Assembly (NCBI RefSeq): GCF_003478445.1
Contig: NZ_QUET01000035.1
Coordinates: forward strand, 1-29,236
Length of the DNA stretch: 29,236 bases
Source of the DNA: Roseburia sp. AM59-24XD
Lineage (GTDB): Bacteria; Bacillota; Clostridia; Lachnospirales; Lachnospiraceae
Reading direction: 5' to 3'
Part shown: in pieces, positions 6,528-14,785 of the stretch
Position numbering within the stretch: position 1 is the stretch's first letter
Layout of the letters: each line of letters starts with the position of its first letter
The notes under the pieces: generated by a model
Database searches by the model: none
Seen by the model: only the letters and a program-made list of their open reading frames with translations
What the model was told of the DNA's origin: nothing
Translations under genes and position numbers: made by a program

Positions 6528-8363
6528 CTACTCTACCGGCGGGATCAGAAGGTTGGCAAGCACTTCCTCCCTTGGAAGGAACGGTGCCAGATCCTCCAGC
6601 GGCGGACTCACAAGACTGCCGTCCTCCAGACGCTTTGTTGCGCTCTTCGGCTCGAAGTTCTGTGTCGGTGAAACGAAGATCTCACAGAATACAGGTCCCT
6701 CCTCTGCCAGCGTCTTATCAACTGCTTTCTTCATTTCTTCGTTGCTGTGTGCCTGATAATATGTGTATCCAAATGCCTGAGACAGCTTCTCAAACTCCGG
6801 GAATGACAGATCGCCGCTCTCCGGCCCGATTCCGACCTTGCAATGATTGCTGAACAGATTGTTCTGCGTCTGACGAATGGAATGATAGCCCTGATTGTTG
6901 ATCAAAAACAGCTTGATCGGAAGCTTGTTTGTCAGTACCGTCTGCAGCTCCTGCAGATTCATCATGATACTTCCATCGCCCTCAATACAGATCGTGTCCT
7001 TGCGGTCATTTGCCACACAGGCACCGATAGCTGCCGGCAGACCGTAGCCCATGCTGGCGATCGCACTGTTAATGATGAAACGTGCATCCTTCTGGATCAC
7101 ATAGTTATGGCTTCCCACCACGCAGGCACTTCCGTTTGAAACAACGGTCAGATTGCCCTCCGGCAGGCTTTCACTCAGATAATTGATAAATGCATATACA
7201 TTGGCGTAGCTGCCATCCTCTTCCCAATGCTTCGGCAGCGTAACCGGATAATCTTTCTTCCAGTTCTGACAGCGGCTTACCCAGTCCTGTCCGGTAAATA
7301 CAGGCGTCTCGCCGGATAAGGTCTGATCCATTTTCTCAAAGAAATCCTTTGCGTCCGCACAAACCGGCATGTCCACATGGATCGTGGTCTTCTTAAGCTC
7401 TGCCGGATCCACATCAACGTCGATCACATACGCCTCTCTCGCCCATGTCTTCCAATTGTAGCCGACCTGACGAATGGACAGACGGTTTCCGACAGCAAGC
7501 ACAAGATCTGCATTCTGCACGGCAAAGTTGCCGGCACGGTCACCCATGATGCCACCACGGCCTACATAAAGCGGATGTGCCGTCTCGATCGCATCGATAG
7601 AATCCCAGCAGGTTGCCACCGGAATGCCAAGCTTCTCCACAACACTTCGGAATGCCTCATAGCCCTCGGAAAGCCGGATGCCATTGCCCGCATAAAGTAC
7701 CGGACGTTTCGCCTGACGTACCTTTTCGATGACCTGATCGATCACACTCTGTGCTACCGAAACCGGCATCTTTGCGGAATCCTCCGCCGGATCGTAGCCT
7801 CTCAGATCGTCCGTCTCAATATAACAGCCCTGATAATTCACCGGAATGTCGATCCATACCGGACCTCTTCTGCCGGTCATTGCCAGATGATATGCCTTCT
7901 CCAACGCATAACGGATCTGCATCGGATCCTCGATCATCACGGCATATTTGCACATGCTGTCGACAGATTTTGTAATATCAAACTCCTGATCGCCCACGGC
8001 ACGAAGCGGCAATCCATCCGTGAACCGGCTCATATAACGTGCTGTCGTGTCATAACGGACCTGTCCGGAGATCACGAACATCGGCACGGAATCAAGCCAT
8101 CCGCCAACCACGCCGGTAATTGCATTGGTTCCGCCCGGTCCGGTGGTCACACAGAGTGCCGCCATCCTGTTATGAATGCGGGAATACGCCTCTGCCGCAA
8201 TGGCACAGCCCTGCTCATGATGATTGTAAAGACAGTGCATGCCTTCCTTGTGTCCAAGTGCATCATTCAGATGCATGGCACCGCCGCCTGTCACCATAAA
8301 ACAGTCTGTAATTCCATGATCTACCAAAAAATCTGCTACATAATCTGCTAATCGTTGTTTCAT
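6528..8363 (-). CDS. Thiamine-diphosphate enzyme, acetolactate synthase-like (possible YerE-type sugar branching enzyme)
   Basis: At 611 residues this has the three-domain layout of acetolactate synthase/pyruvate oxidase: the N-terminal Pyr domain with catalytic E50 in NHHEQGCA, a central domain, and a C-terminal PP domain with the thiamine-diphosphate motif GDGS (462-465) to NN (489-490). A C-terminal tail of about 40 residues (DGSLVSPPLEDLAPFL) exceeds normal acetolactate synthase, and no small regulatory subunit gene is nearby. In Yersinia pseudotuberculosis a homologous enzyme, YerE, moves a two-carbon unit from pyruvate to a CDP-3,6-dideoxy-4-keto sugar. This gene directly follows rfbH, which makes that class of substrate, so the same role is inferred. 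Branched-chain amino acid synthesis is the less likely alternative. The start is preceded by GGAGGCAGC. Confidence 0.85.
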   Translation of the reverse strand: MKQRLADYVADFLVDHGITDCFMVTGGGAMHLNDALGHKEGMHCLYNHHEQGCAIAAEAYSRIHNRMAALCVTTGPGGTNAITGVVGGWLDSVPMFVISGQVRYDTTARYMSRFTDGLPLRAVGDQEFDITKSVDSMCKYAVMIEDPMQIRYALEKAYHLAMTGRRGPVWIDIPVNYQGCYIETDDLRGYDPAEDSAKMPVSVAQSVIDQVIEKVRQAKRPVLYAGNGIRLSEGYEAFRSVVEKLGIPVATCWDSIDAIETAHPLYVGRGGIMGDRAGNFAVQNADLVLAVGNRLSIRQVGYNWKTWAREAYVIDVDVDPAELKKTTIHVDMPVCADAKDFFEKMDQTLSGETPVFTGQDWVSRCQNWKKDYPVTLPKHWEEDGSYANVYAFINYLSESLPEGNLTVVSNGSACVVGSHNYVIQKDARFIINSAIASMGYGLPAAIGACVANDRKDTICIEGDGSIMMNLQELQTVLTNKLPIKLFLINNQGYHSIRQTQNNLFSNHCKVGIGPESGDLSFPEFEKLSQAFGYTYYQAHSNEEMKKAVDKTLAEEGPVFCEIFVSPTQNFEPKSATKRLEDGSLVSPPLEDLAPFLPREEVLANLLIPPVE

Positions 8364-8496
8364 GCTGCCTCCATCTGACGCTCACGCTCCTGCTTCTGCG
8401 GGATGCCGGTCAAAATATATTCCTTCGGCTCTTCCTGCCATATGCTCCTTCGCCGGACAGTCCGGCTGCCGGTGCATACGATCGCTTCGCCGTATT
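8364..8496 (-). other. Intercistronic gap rfbH to thiamine-diphosphate enzyme, with coding-like stub
   Basis: No start-bearing ORF is seen, but one frame is open from inside rfbH through to a TGA that overlaps the next ATG (ATGA at 8360-8363). It would read EEPKEYILTGIPQKQERERQ before MEAA and stop. No ATG, GTG or TTG with a ribosome binding site starts it, so I do not call a gene. It may be the 3' stub of a lost gene. Confidence 0.35.
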
Positions 8497-9834
8497 TTAC
8501 TGTTCTACTGCTTCCTTGATCTTACGAATCATATAGTCGATCATCTCATCGGTCATTCCCGGATAAACACCGATCCAGAATGTGTCCGTCATGATCTGAT
8601 CTGTCACCGGCAGATCGCCGATCACACGATAGCCCTCGCCGGACTTCTTCAGCTCGCTAAAGCAAGGCTGCTTTAGCATATTACCGCCAAACAGCATACG
8701 TGTCTGCACGCCTTCCTTCTCCAGATACTGTACCACGGTATTCTTCTCAACGCCCTCACGGCAGGTCAGCAGGAAGCCGAACCAGCTGGGGTCTGAATTC
8801 TCACATGGCTCCGGAAGGATCAGCTTGTCCTCCACGCACTTAAGTCCTTCCTTCAGACGGCTGAAGTTATGCTTTCTGCGCTCCACAAAGGAAGGGAACT
8901 TCTCGAGCTGCGCACAGCCGACAGCCGCCTGCATATCGGTTGCCTTGAGATTATATCCAAAATGAGAATATACATACTTATGATCATATCCGAACGGAAG
9001 CTCTCCGTGCTGTCCGTCAAAGCGGTGACCGCACATATTGTCACGGCCAGATGCACAGATGCAGTCACGCCCCCAGTCACGCATGGAGCGGATGATCTTG
9101 TTTAATAACGGATCGTCGGTATAAACAGCACCGCCCTCTCCCATCGTCATATGATGTGGCGGATAGAAGCTTGATGTTCCGATGTCTCCGATGGTTCCTG
9201 TCTGCTTTGTGACACCGTCGATCGTGTAGGTGGAACCCAGCGCATCGCAGTTGTCCTCAACAAGCCAGAGATTATGCTTATCACAAAATGCCTTGACTGC
9301 GGCAAGATCAAACGGATTGCCGAGCGTATGTGCGATCATGACCGCCTTCGTCTTGTCGGAAAGTGCTGCCTCAAGCTGTGTCACATCAATGTTGTACTGA
9401 GGAATCGTCATATCCACAAATACCGGCACGGCACCGTACTGGATCATTGCTGCGATCGTTGTCGGAAATCCCGCTGCCACCGTGATCACCTCATCCCCGC
9501 GGTTGATCTTGCGGTCACCCAGAAGCGGTGAGGTCAGTGTCATAAAAGCGACTAAATTTGCAGACGATCCGGAGTTGACCAGCGCACAGTAGCGCACGCC
9601 CAGATATTCTGCGAACTTCTTCTCAAATTCATCGGTATAACGTCCGGCGGTCAGCCAGAACTCCAATGCGGAATCCACAAGATTGCACATCTCTGCATGA
9701 TCGTATACACGGGATGCATACGGGATCCGGTCTCCCTCATGATACTCCTTCTTGTTGTGATATGTGTCACAGTATTCTGCGACCATTTTCAGGATTTCTT
9801 CCTTTGCCTGCTGCTCTGTCTTATTTTCGAACAT
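8497..9834 (-). CDS. rfbH: CDP-4-keto-6-deoxy-D-glucose 3-dehydrase (RfbH/E1)
   Basis: This 445-residue protein has the DegT/AHBA-synthase PLP fold, but the usual Schiff-base lysine is replaced by histidine in SFYPPHHMTMGEGG (H227/H228), the hallmark of the E1 dehydrase. Four cysteines (C196, then C258-x-C260 and C268) match the iron-sulfur ligand pattern of E1 (C-x57-C-x-C-x7-C) with a slightly longer first spacing. The enzyme uses PMP and a [2Fe-2S] cluster to remove the C3 hydroxyl from CDP-4-keto-6-deoxyglucose, together with a flavin reductase (E3/RfbI type). No reductase gene is visible in the window, so electrons must come from elsewhere in the genome. The start has GGAGGCAGT immediately upstream. 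Confidence 0.94.
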   Translation of the reverse strand: MFENKTEQQAKEEILKMVAEYCDTYHNKKEYHEGDRIPYASRVYDHAEMCNLVDSALEFWLTAGRYTDEFEKKFAEYLGVRYCALVNSGSSANLVAFMTLTSPLLGDRKINRGDEVITVAAGFPTTIAAMIQYGAVPVFVDMTIPQYNIDVTQLEAALSDKTKAVMIAHTLGNPFDLAAVKAFCDKHNLWLVEDNCDALGSTYTIDGVTKQTGTIGDIGTSSFYPPHHMTMGEGGAVYTDDPLLNKIIRSMRDWGRDCICASGRDNMCGHRFDGQHGELPFGYDHKYVYSHFGYNLKATDMQAAVGCAQLEKFPSFVERRKHNFSRLKEGLKCVEDKLILPEPCENSDPSWFGFLLTCREGVEKNTVVQYLEKEGVQTRMLFGGNMLKQPCFSELKKSGEGYRVIGDLPVTDQIMTDTFWIGVYPGMTDEMIDYMIRKIKEAVEQ

Positions 9835-9918
9835 ACTGCCTCCATTCTATATATTCACATACATATCTCTCTAAAATTCTGTCGAAGTCAAACGCTTTGC
9901 CCCAACAGGTGTCATATG
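9835..9918 (-). other. Intercistronic gap rfbG to rfbH with coding-like stub
   Basis: One frame is open from 9937 to a TAA at 9821-9823 and reads CWGKAFDFDRILERYVCEYI followed by EWRQYVRK. It has no usable start codon. It looks more protein-like than random spacer and may be the tail of a deleted gene. No promoter or terminator is seen. Confidence 0.35.
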
Positions 9919-10983
9919 TTACTGTCTGCTCTTCGTACTATAAAACTCGTCGATCTCCCGGTCCATCTCTGCCGGAATATCACCGCCTGCCAGCCATACC
10001 TTGCTGAAGCGGCATGTCATTTCCATGCACTCCTCAATGTGCCACCGCGGTGTCCATCCAAAGACACGCTTTACCTTGCTGCAGTCTAACTTGAGGAAAT
10101 TCGCCTCATGCGGCGCATTCTCCTCCGCCTGGTTCTCCCATGCAGCACCATCGCCCCAGCACTTGCAGAACAGGTCGGTCAGCTCGCCGGTCGTCACGCA
10201 GTCGCACTCATCCGGTCCCACGTTATAAAATCCTGCATAGCTCTTATCCTCATACTGCTTCTGTGCGATCAAAAGATAAACGCCAAGCGGTTCCAGTACA
10301 TGCTGGAATGGTCTGGTGGAATACGGATTCCTTACGCCGATAGTGTCCCCCCGCTGCATCGCACGCACGCAGTCCGGGATGATCCTGTCGTTGGCAAAGT
10401 CGCCTCCGCCGATCACATTGCCTGCTCTCGCTGTGGAGACTGCCAGATCACGGTCTGCAAAAAAAGAGTTGATGTAGCTGTGTGTGACAAGCTCGGAACA
10501 GGATTTGCTGTTGGAATACGGATCAAAGCCATCAAGCGGCTCATTCTCGCGATAGCCCCACTCCCATTCTTTATTCTCATAGACCTTATCGGTCGTGACA
10601 TTCAGGAAACTCTTTACGCACGGATTCTGCCTGACACATTCACAGATATTGACGGTTCCCATCACATTGGTCTCGTAGGTGTAAACCGGATCCTTATAGG
10701 AATCCCGCACGATCGGCTGTGCCGCGAGATGAAGCACGATCTCCGGCTGCGTCTTTTCAAAGACCTCCTTTAAATGGTTCAGATCACGGATATCTCCGAT
10801 CACTGAATTCATATGCGGTGCCAGATCCGCCAATGAGAACAGATCCGGGTCCGTCGGCGGCTCCAGTGAGTAGCCGGTCACCTCTGCGCCCGCCTTGATC
10901 AGAATCCGGCAGAGCCAGCTTCCCTTAAAGCCTGTGTGTCCTGTTACCAGCACACGTTTTCCTTTATAAAATGATACGTCCAT
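9919..10983 (-). CDS. rfbG: CDP-glucose 4,6-dehydratase
   Basis: This 354-residue extended SDR has TGHTGFKG at 14-21, the TDK triad segment (T131-D132-K133) followed by VYE, and catalytic Y156-x-x-x-K160. SVIGDIRD and VLHLAAQPIVRDSY are typical of the CDP-glucose dehydratase branch. It converts CDP-glucose to CDP-4-keto-6-deoxyglucose, the substrate of RfbH downstream. I start it at the ATG at 10983 (MDVSFYKGKRVLVTG), which has AAAGGA upstream; a longer frame reaching 11070 only reads through the end of rfbF in another phase. It lies between rfbF and rfbH, the order known from Salmonella and Yersinia dideoxyhexose clusters. Confidence 0.95.
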   Translation of the reverse strand: MDVSFYKGKRVLVTGHTGFKGSWLCRILIKAGAEVTGYSLEPPTDPDLFSLADLAPHMNSVIGDIRDLNHLKEVFEKTQPEIVLHLAAQPIVRDSYKDPVYTYETNVMGTVNICECVRQNPCVKSFLNVTTDKVYENKEWEWGYRENEPLDGFDPYSNSKSCSELVTHSYINSFFADRDLAVSTARAGNVIGGGDFANDRIIPDCVRAMQRGDTIGVRNPYSTRPFQHVLEPLGVYLLIAQKQYEDKSYAGFYNVGPDECDCVTTGELTDLFCKCWGDGAAWENQAEENAPHEANFLKLDCSKVKRVFGWTPRWHIEECMEMTCRFSKVWLAGGDIPAEMDREIDEFYSTKSRQ

Positions 10984-11002
10984 TTCTATATATCCTTTCC
11001 GG

Positions 11003-11784
11003 TTAATCGTTCCATTTCTTCCATGGTGCATTGCCGGTGCGCAGGTACTGCTCCAGCATGTCCATCTCACGCTTGTTGTCCATGCACTGCCAGAAACCGC
11101 GATGCATATAAGACATCAGCTCACCCTCCGCAGCAAGACGTTCCAACGGCTCCCTCTCCAGAATGGTATCATCTCCGTCAATGTAATCAAAGATATCCGG
11201 CTCTAATACCATATATCCTGCATTGATCGGTGCTCCGTCCGAAATATTCTTCTCACGGAACGACTTCACGGCATTGTCGCCGCCAATATTTAATACGCCC
11301 TTCTGCTGCTCCTGCATAACGGCAGTCAGCGTTGCCTTCTTGCCGTGGTTTCGATGGAACTCTAACAACTTGGCAATATCGACATCACACACGCCATCCC
11401 CGTAGGTCAGCATAAATGTCTCATCCCCCACATACGGCTGAATGCGCTTCACTCTGCCACCGGTCATCGTCTCCAGTCCGGTGTCCACCACCGTCACCTT
11501 CCACGGCTCGCAGCGGTGGTCGTGTACCATCACTGTCTTCTGTCCGTTCGTATAATCAAAGGTCACATCGCTGTGATACAGGAAATAGTTTGAGAACCAC
11601 TCCTTGATCATGTGCTGCTTATAGCCTGCGCAGATAATAAATTCATTAAATCCGTAGTAGGAATATTCCTTCATAATATGCCAGAGGATCGGATTGCCTC
11701 CGATCTCCACCATCGGCTCGGCTTATACTGGGACTCCTCTGAGATACGGGTTCCCTTTCCCCCTGCTAAAAGTACAACTTTCAA
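11003..11784 (-). pseudogene. rfbF: Glucose-1-phosphate cytidylyltransferase, frameshifted near its N-terminus
   Basis: From a TTG at 11784 (AAAGG 12-16 bases upstream) one frame reads LKVVLLAGGKGTRISEESQY, the nucleotide-binding signature of RfbF, then shifts. The rest continues in another frame from MVEIGGNPILWHIMKEYSYY to the stop at 11003. The expected junction is KPKPMVEIGG: the sequence has AAGCCG-AGCCG where AAGCCG-AAGCCG would restore it, so one A is missing near 11718. The restored protein has about 260 residues, matching the family. RfbF makes CDP-glucose from CTP and glucose-1-phosphate, the entry step of this operon. The break is either an assembly error or a new null mutation. 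An internal start at 11713 would lack the catalytic GGKGTR loop and be inactive. Confidence 0.9.
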
Positions 11785-11807
11785 ATCATCACCATACCTT
11801 TCCGTTT

Positions 11808-14521
11808 CTATGATTGTATGAGTACCAGAATCTGCCTCAGATAACAGAGTATTGGTACAATAAACAGCAGTGCGATAAACAGCGCATACACAACCCCATA
11901 TATGTCATACGCAATGCTTCCAAGCACGCCTTCTGTCTTTTGATCCTGCTTTACGATTCCCTTCTTGAACAGATACCGGCCTGCCACGCAGATAAGCAGC
12001 GTGATCAGCGAAATGATCAGTCCCAGCGTTCTGCCGCTTGGGTGATATTTTAATACGATATTGTCACTTCCCTGTTCTACAGGAATAGAAAGCATTCCAT
12101 CGATCGAACCGATCTCGACCTTCTTACCGTTGACCTTGCAGCTCCATCCTTTATCATAGGAAATCGGAAGGAACACATTACTCTTCGTCACATTGTCCAG
12201 CTTAAGCTTCACGCCACTGTTCTTCTGCTTCAGCGTTGTGATCTTCGGATTCTGATCCTGAATCTCCTTTACCGCCCCGGTCAGAAGATCATAGTCAAGC
12301 CAGCCGATATGAAGCTGGGAAAGATCCGCCTCGCCGTTAAATTCAACCGAAACGCTCTCATTTTCAAAGCTTCCAAGGCAGATCAGACCATTGCCAAAGT
12401 CCACCGGATAGCTGGTATTTTCGGAAGAATCAGAATTTGGAATATATACCTCCTGACCGTTGACCGTGATGGTCTCCTGCAGATCCGTGTTGTTCGTGCC
12501 ATAAAAATATAACACCTTACGCCCACCGGTCACATTCGTCTCATAGATAAGATCCGTCGTATCAAGTTCGCCGGTCACATCCCGGATCAACGTCTCATTG
12601 CTTCCTGTGATTGCTGAAAACAGACTGTTCTGAGTACTGAACAGATCGCTGCCCGCAGATAATTCATAGGTATCCGTACCAATGGCAAACGGCAGCTCCA
12701 GATTATTCTTGTAAAGTCCGATCTGATCTCCGTTATAGCCCTCCACGTTCTCGCACAGAGAATACATGCTCTCCGGGAGATTACGGTAGCTTAGATCATA
12801 TTGGATATGTAACAGCGTATCGGAAAAGATCGTTCCGCCGGCATCCAAAAGCTGTGTCCAGTTGATGGAATAGCCGAGTGCCGCAAAGTTCGGCTGCAGA
12901 TCCGGATTGATCACATGCCAGTAATTTGAAATCGCTTCCTGTCCCATGACAAGTGCATAATCAATATGATCGATCTTATAATCGGTATTCTTGATTCGTT
13001 CAAAGTCTTTGATATCTGTCGTAACGCTCTTGCCTGCGTTATTGGCAGCCTCCAGATATTCGGAGGAAAATACGGTTGCATTCTCCTTGTTGGTTGCAAA
13101 GCAGATGACCGAGGTTGCAACAAGCTGCGCACACATCAGCACCAGCACTGCCGTCTTGCGCTTGTGACTCTTTAAGATAAACAGGTACAGACCTGCAAAA
13201 ACTGCCTCGATCACGAGACACAAAAATCCATCACCAAGTGTCGCATAGGAAGAATGACCGCAATATGCCGCGTATGCTTTGTAGATAACTCTTCCCGCGA
13301 TCAGCGCTGCAGCGAGGCAGACACAGGCAATACAAAGGCTTCGGAACACATCCTCCTTCTGCGTCTCGTCCTTCTCGCGATGATCCTGATATAACAATGC
13401 CGCAAAATCGATCAACACAAAGGATACCACATAGATAAAGCGAACCGGCCAGCTTGCTCTGCTGCCGCCATGCCACAAAAGCTCCACCGAAGGATGATCA
13501 TGGATACAAGCATCAACAAAGTCAGGATCATATGACCCTTATACTTCCGGCGCTCCCCCTTCTGTCCATTCCCCACAACAAAGAAGCCAATAATACATGC
13601 AAACGGCAGTGCCATGTTGACGCACATGCGGCGGACCATACTCCACTCGTAGCTGCTCCACTGTGCCTGCAGTGCCGTTGCATAAGTTGCCAGATAATCT
13701 CCGTCACCGCTTCGTGGTGCCTCAGCAATACTGCGAAGTGCTGGGATCACGACCACTGCGCTTAAAAGCAGGGAGACGAGTACGGATACGCCGAGCCGGA
13801 GAATCCACCGCTTCTTCTCTTCCTTCTCTTTTGCAGAATCGACAAAGGTGCGGATTCCTGAGGATAACAGAATAAAAAGCAATGTAATACAGCCGGTATA
13901 AACATCCACCATCATCGCCAGCGTAAATACAATGATAAAGTAAAGACAGCCCTTATTCTCATAAAGCCGGTCAATTCCGATCATGATCAGCGGCAGCAGA
14001 AACGCCACGTCCATTACGAGCATGATCTGGAAATGTACTAAGGATGCCGCTCCGAATGCATAAACAGCTGCACCTGCCACATATGCCATGCGCTCCATGT
14101 CATATTTGCGCAGATAGAAATACATCGCATATGCGATCGCGATCATTTTCAATATCATCAGAATATTGGCAAAATAATACAGATACGCTCTCGTTGAAAA
14201 ATATAAAAAGAGATTGAGCGGGCTGAACAGCGCTCCCAGAGAAACCGCTCCGGAAATGTTCATGCCAAGACCTGAATTCCAGGTAAAAAACGGGCTTGCC
14301 TTTCCGTGCAGCACATCCCATACATAATACATTCCTGCCGGGATCGTCTGCTGAACCATGTCACCGCGGGCGATCGACTTGCTTCCAAACGGGTAAATGC
14401 CATTGACGCCATACGCAATGCACGCCGCTATCGTAACCAAGAGCAGCAGGATTCCCAGATCCATCACAGTCTTCCGGTTCTCCGGACGTTTTAACTTATT
14501 TTTTATTGTTTCCGCCTTCAT
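11808..14521 (-). pseudogene. YfhO-family polytopic membrane protein (GT-C-like), frameshifted
   Basis: The two parts, 14521 to about 13496 and about 13496 to 11808, together make a YfhO-like protein of about 904 residues, the normal size. The first part has an N-terminal helix, IYPFGSKSIARGDMVQQTIP and FFTWNSGLGMNISGA, then many membrane segments. The second continues ELLWHGGSRASWPVRF, has a large external domain, and ends with two helices. One base is missing: the text reads ATGATC-ATCC where ATGATCCATCC (M-I-H-P) would restore frame. YfhO proteins are the membrane glycosyltransferases that use lipid-linked sugars made by CsbB-type enzymes, for example on lipoteichoic acid. As first gene of the operon it has AAGGGGTG upstream and a good promoter at 14570-14598. 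Confidence 0.87.
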
Positions 14522-14569
14522 GAAACACCCCTTTTCTCAATCGTGAATCGTCAAAAAACTCCAATTTTC

Positions 14570-14598
14570 ATTATACCATCACGGCTTGAATCTGACAA
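14570..14598 (-). promoter_or_regulatory. Promoter of the YfhO-CDP-sugar-GtrA operon
   Basis: On the minus strand TTGTCA (14598-14593) and a perfect TATAAT (14575-14570) are spaced by 17 bases, 48 bases before the start at 14521. No other strong promoter is seen down to 1752, so this one probably drives the whole run. Confidence 0.75.
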
Positions 14599-14705
14599 CC
14601 GATAACGCAAAACGATCCGACCGTTTTCAGGCACACAGCAGACGCAGTATTTCTGCCTTCTCCCGCAGCAGGGGAGTCAACGGAGGATCCGGCTGTTTCT
14701 TCCTA

Positions 14706-14734
14706 TTGCATATCGCTCCGGTCTCAGTTAAAAT
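14706..14734 (+). promoter_or_regulatory. Promoter of the plus-strand acyltransferase
   Basis: TTGCAT (14706-14711) and TAAAAT (14729-14734) are spaced by 17 bases, about 50 bases upstream of the start at 14786. The two divergent promoters lie about 110 bases apart in the 264-base intergenic region 14522-14785, which otherwise shows only a short CTCCC/GGGAG hairpin and no gene. Confidence 0.6.
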
Positions 14735-14785
14735 AGAAGTATATGGGTATATTTTATTGGGGTTTTACAAGAAAGGATATTACAA

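Noticed and set aside
5975..6853. Plus-strand ORFs across the SDR and thiamine-diphosphate genes
   Set aside because: Pro/Arg/Ser-rich composition typical of antisense frames, no start signals, and both strands cannot be equally constrained here.
7377..8351. Long plus-strand ORF (324 codons)
   Set aside because: It lies wholly antisense to the thiamine-diphosphate enzyme gene, has no ribosome binding site and resembles no family; it is a shadow of the real gene.
6528..8363. Biosynthetic acetolactate synthase (ilvB) for branched amino acids
   Set aside because: No small subunit or other ilv gene nearby, an extra C-terminal tail and a position inside rfb genes favour sugar chemistry, though only phylogeny would settle it.
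8360..8510. Small protein gene between rfbH and the thiamine-diphosphate enzyme
   Set aside because: The frame has no ATG, GTG or TTG with a ribosome binding site; kept only as a possible stub.
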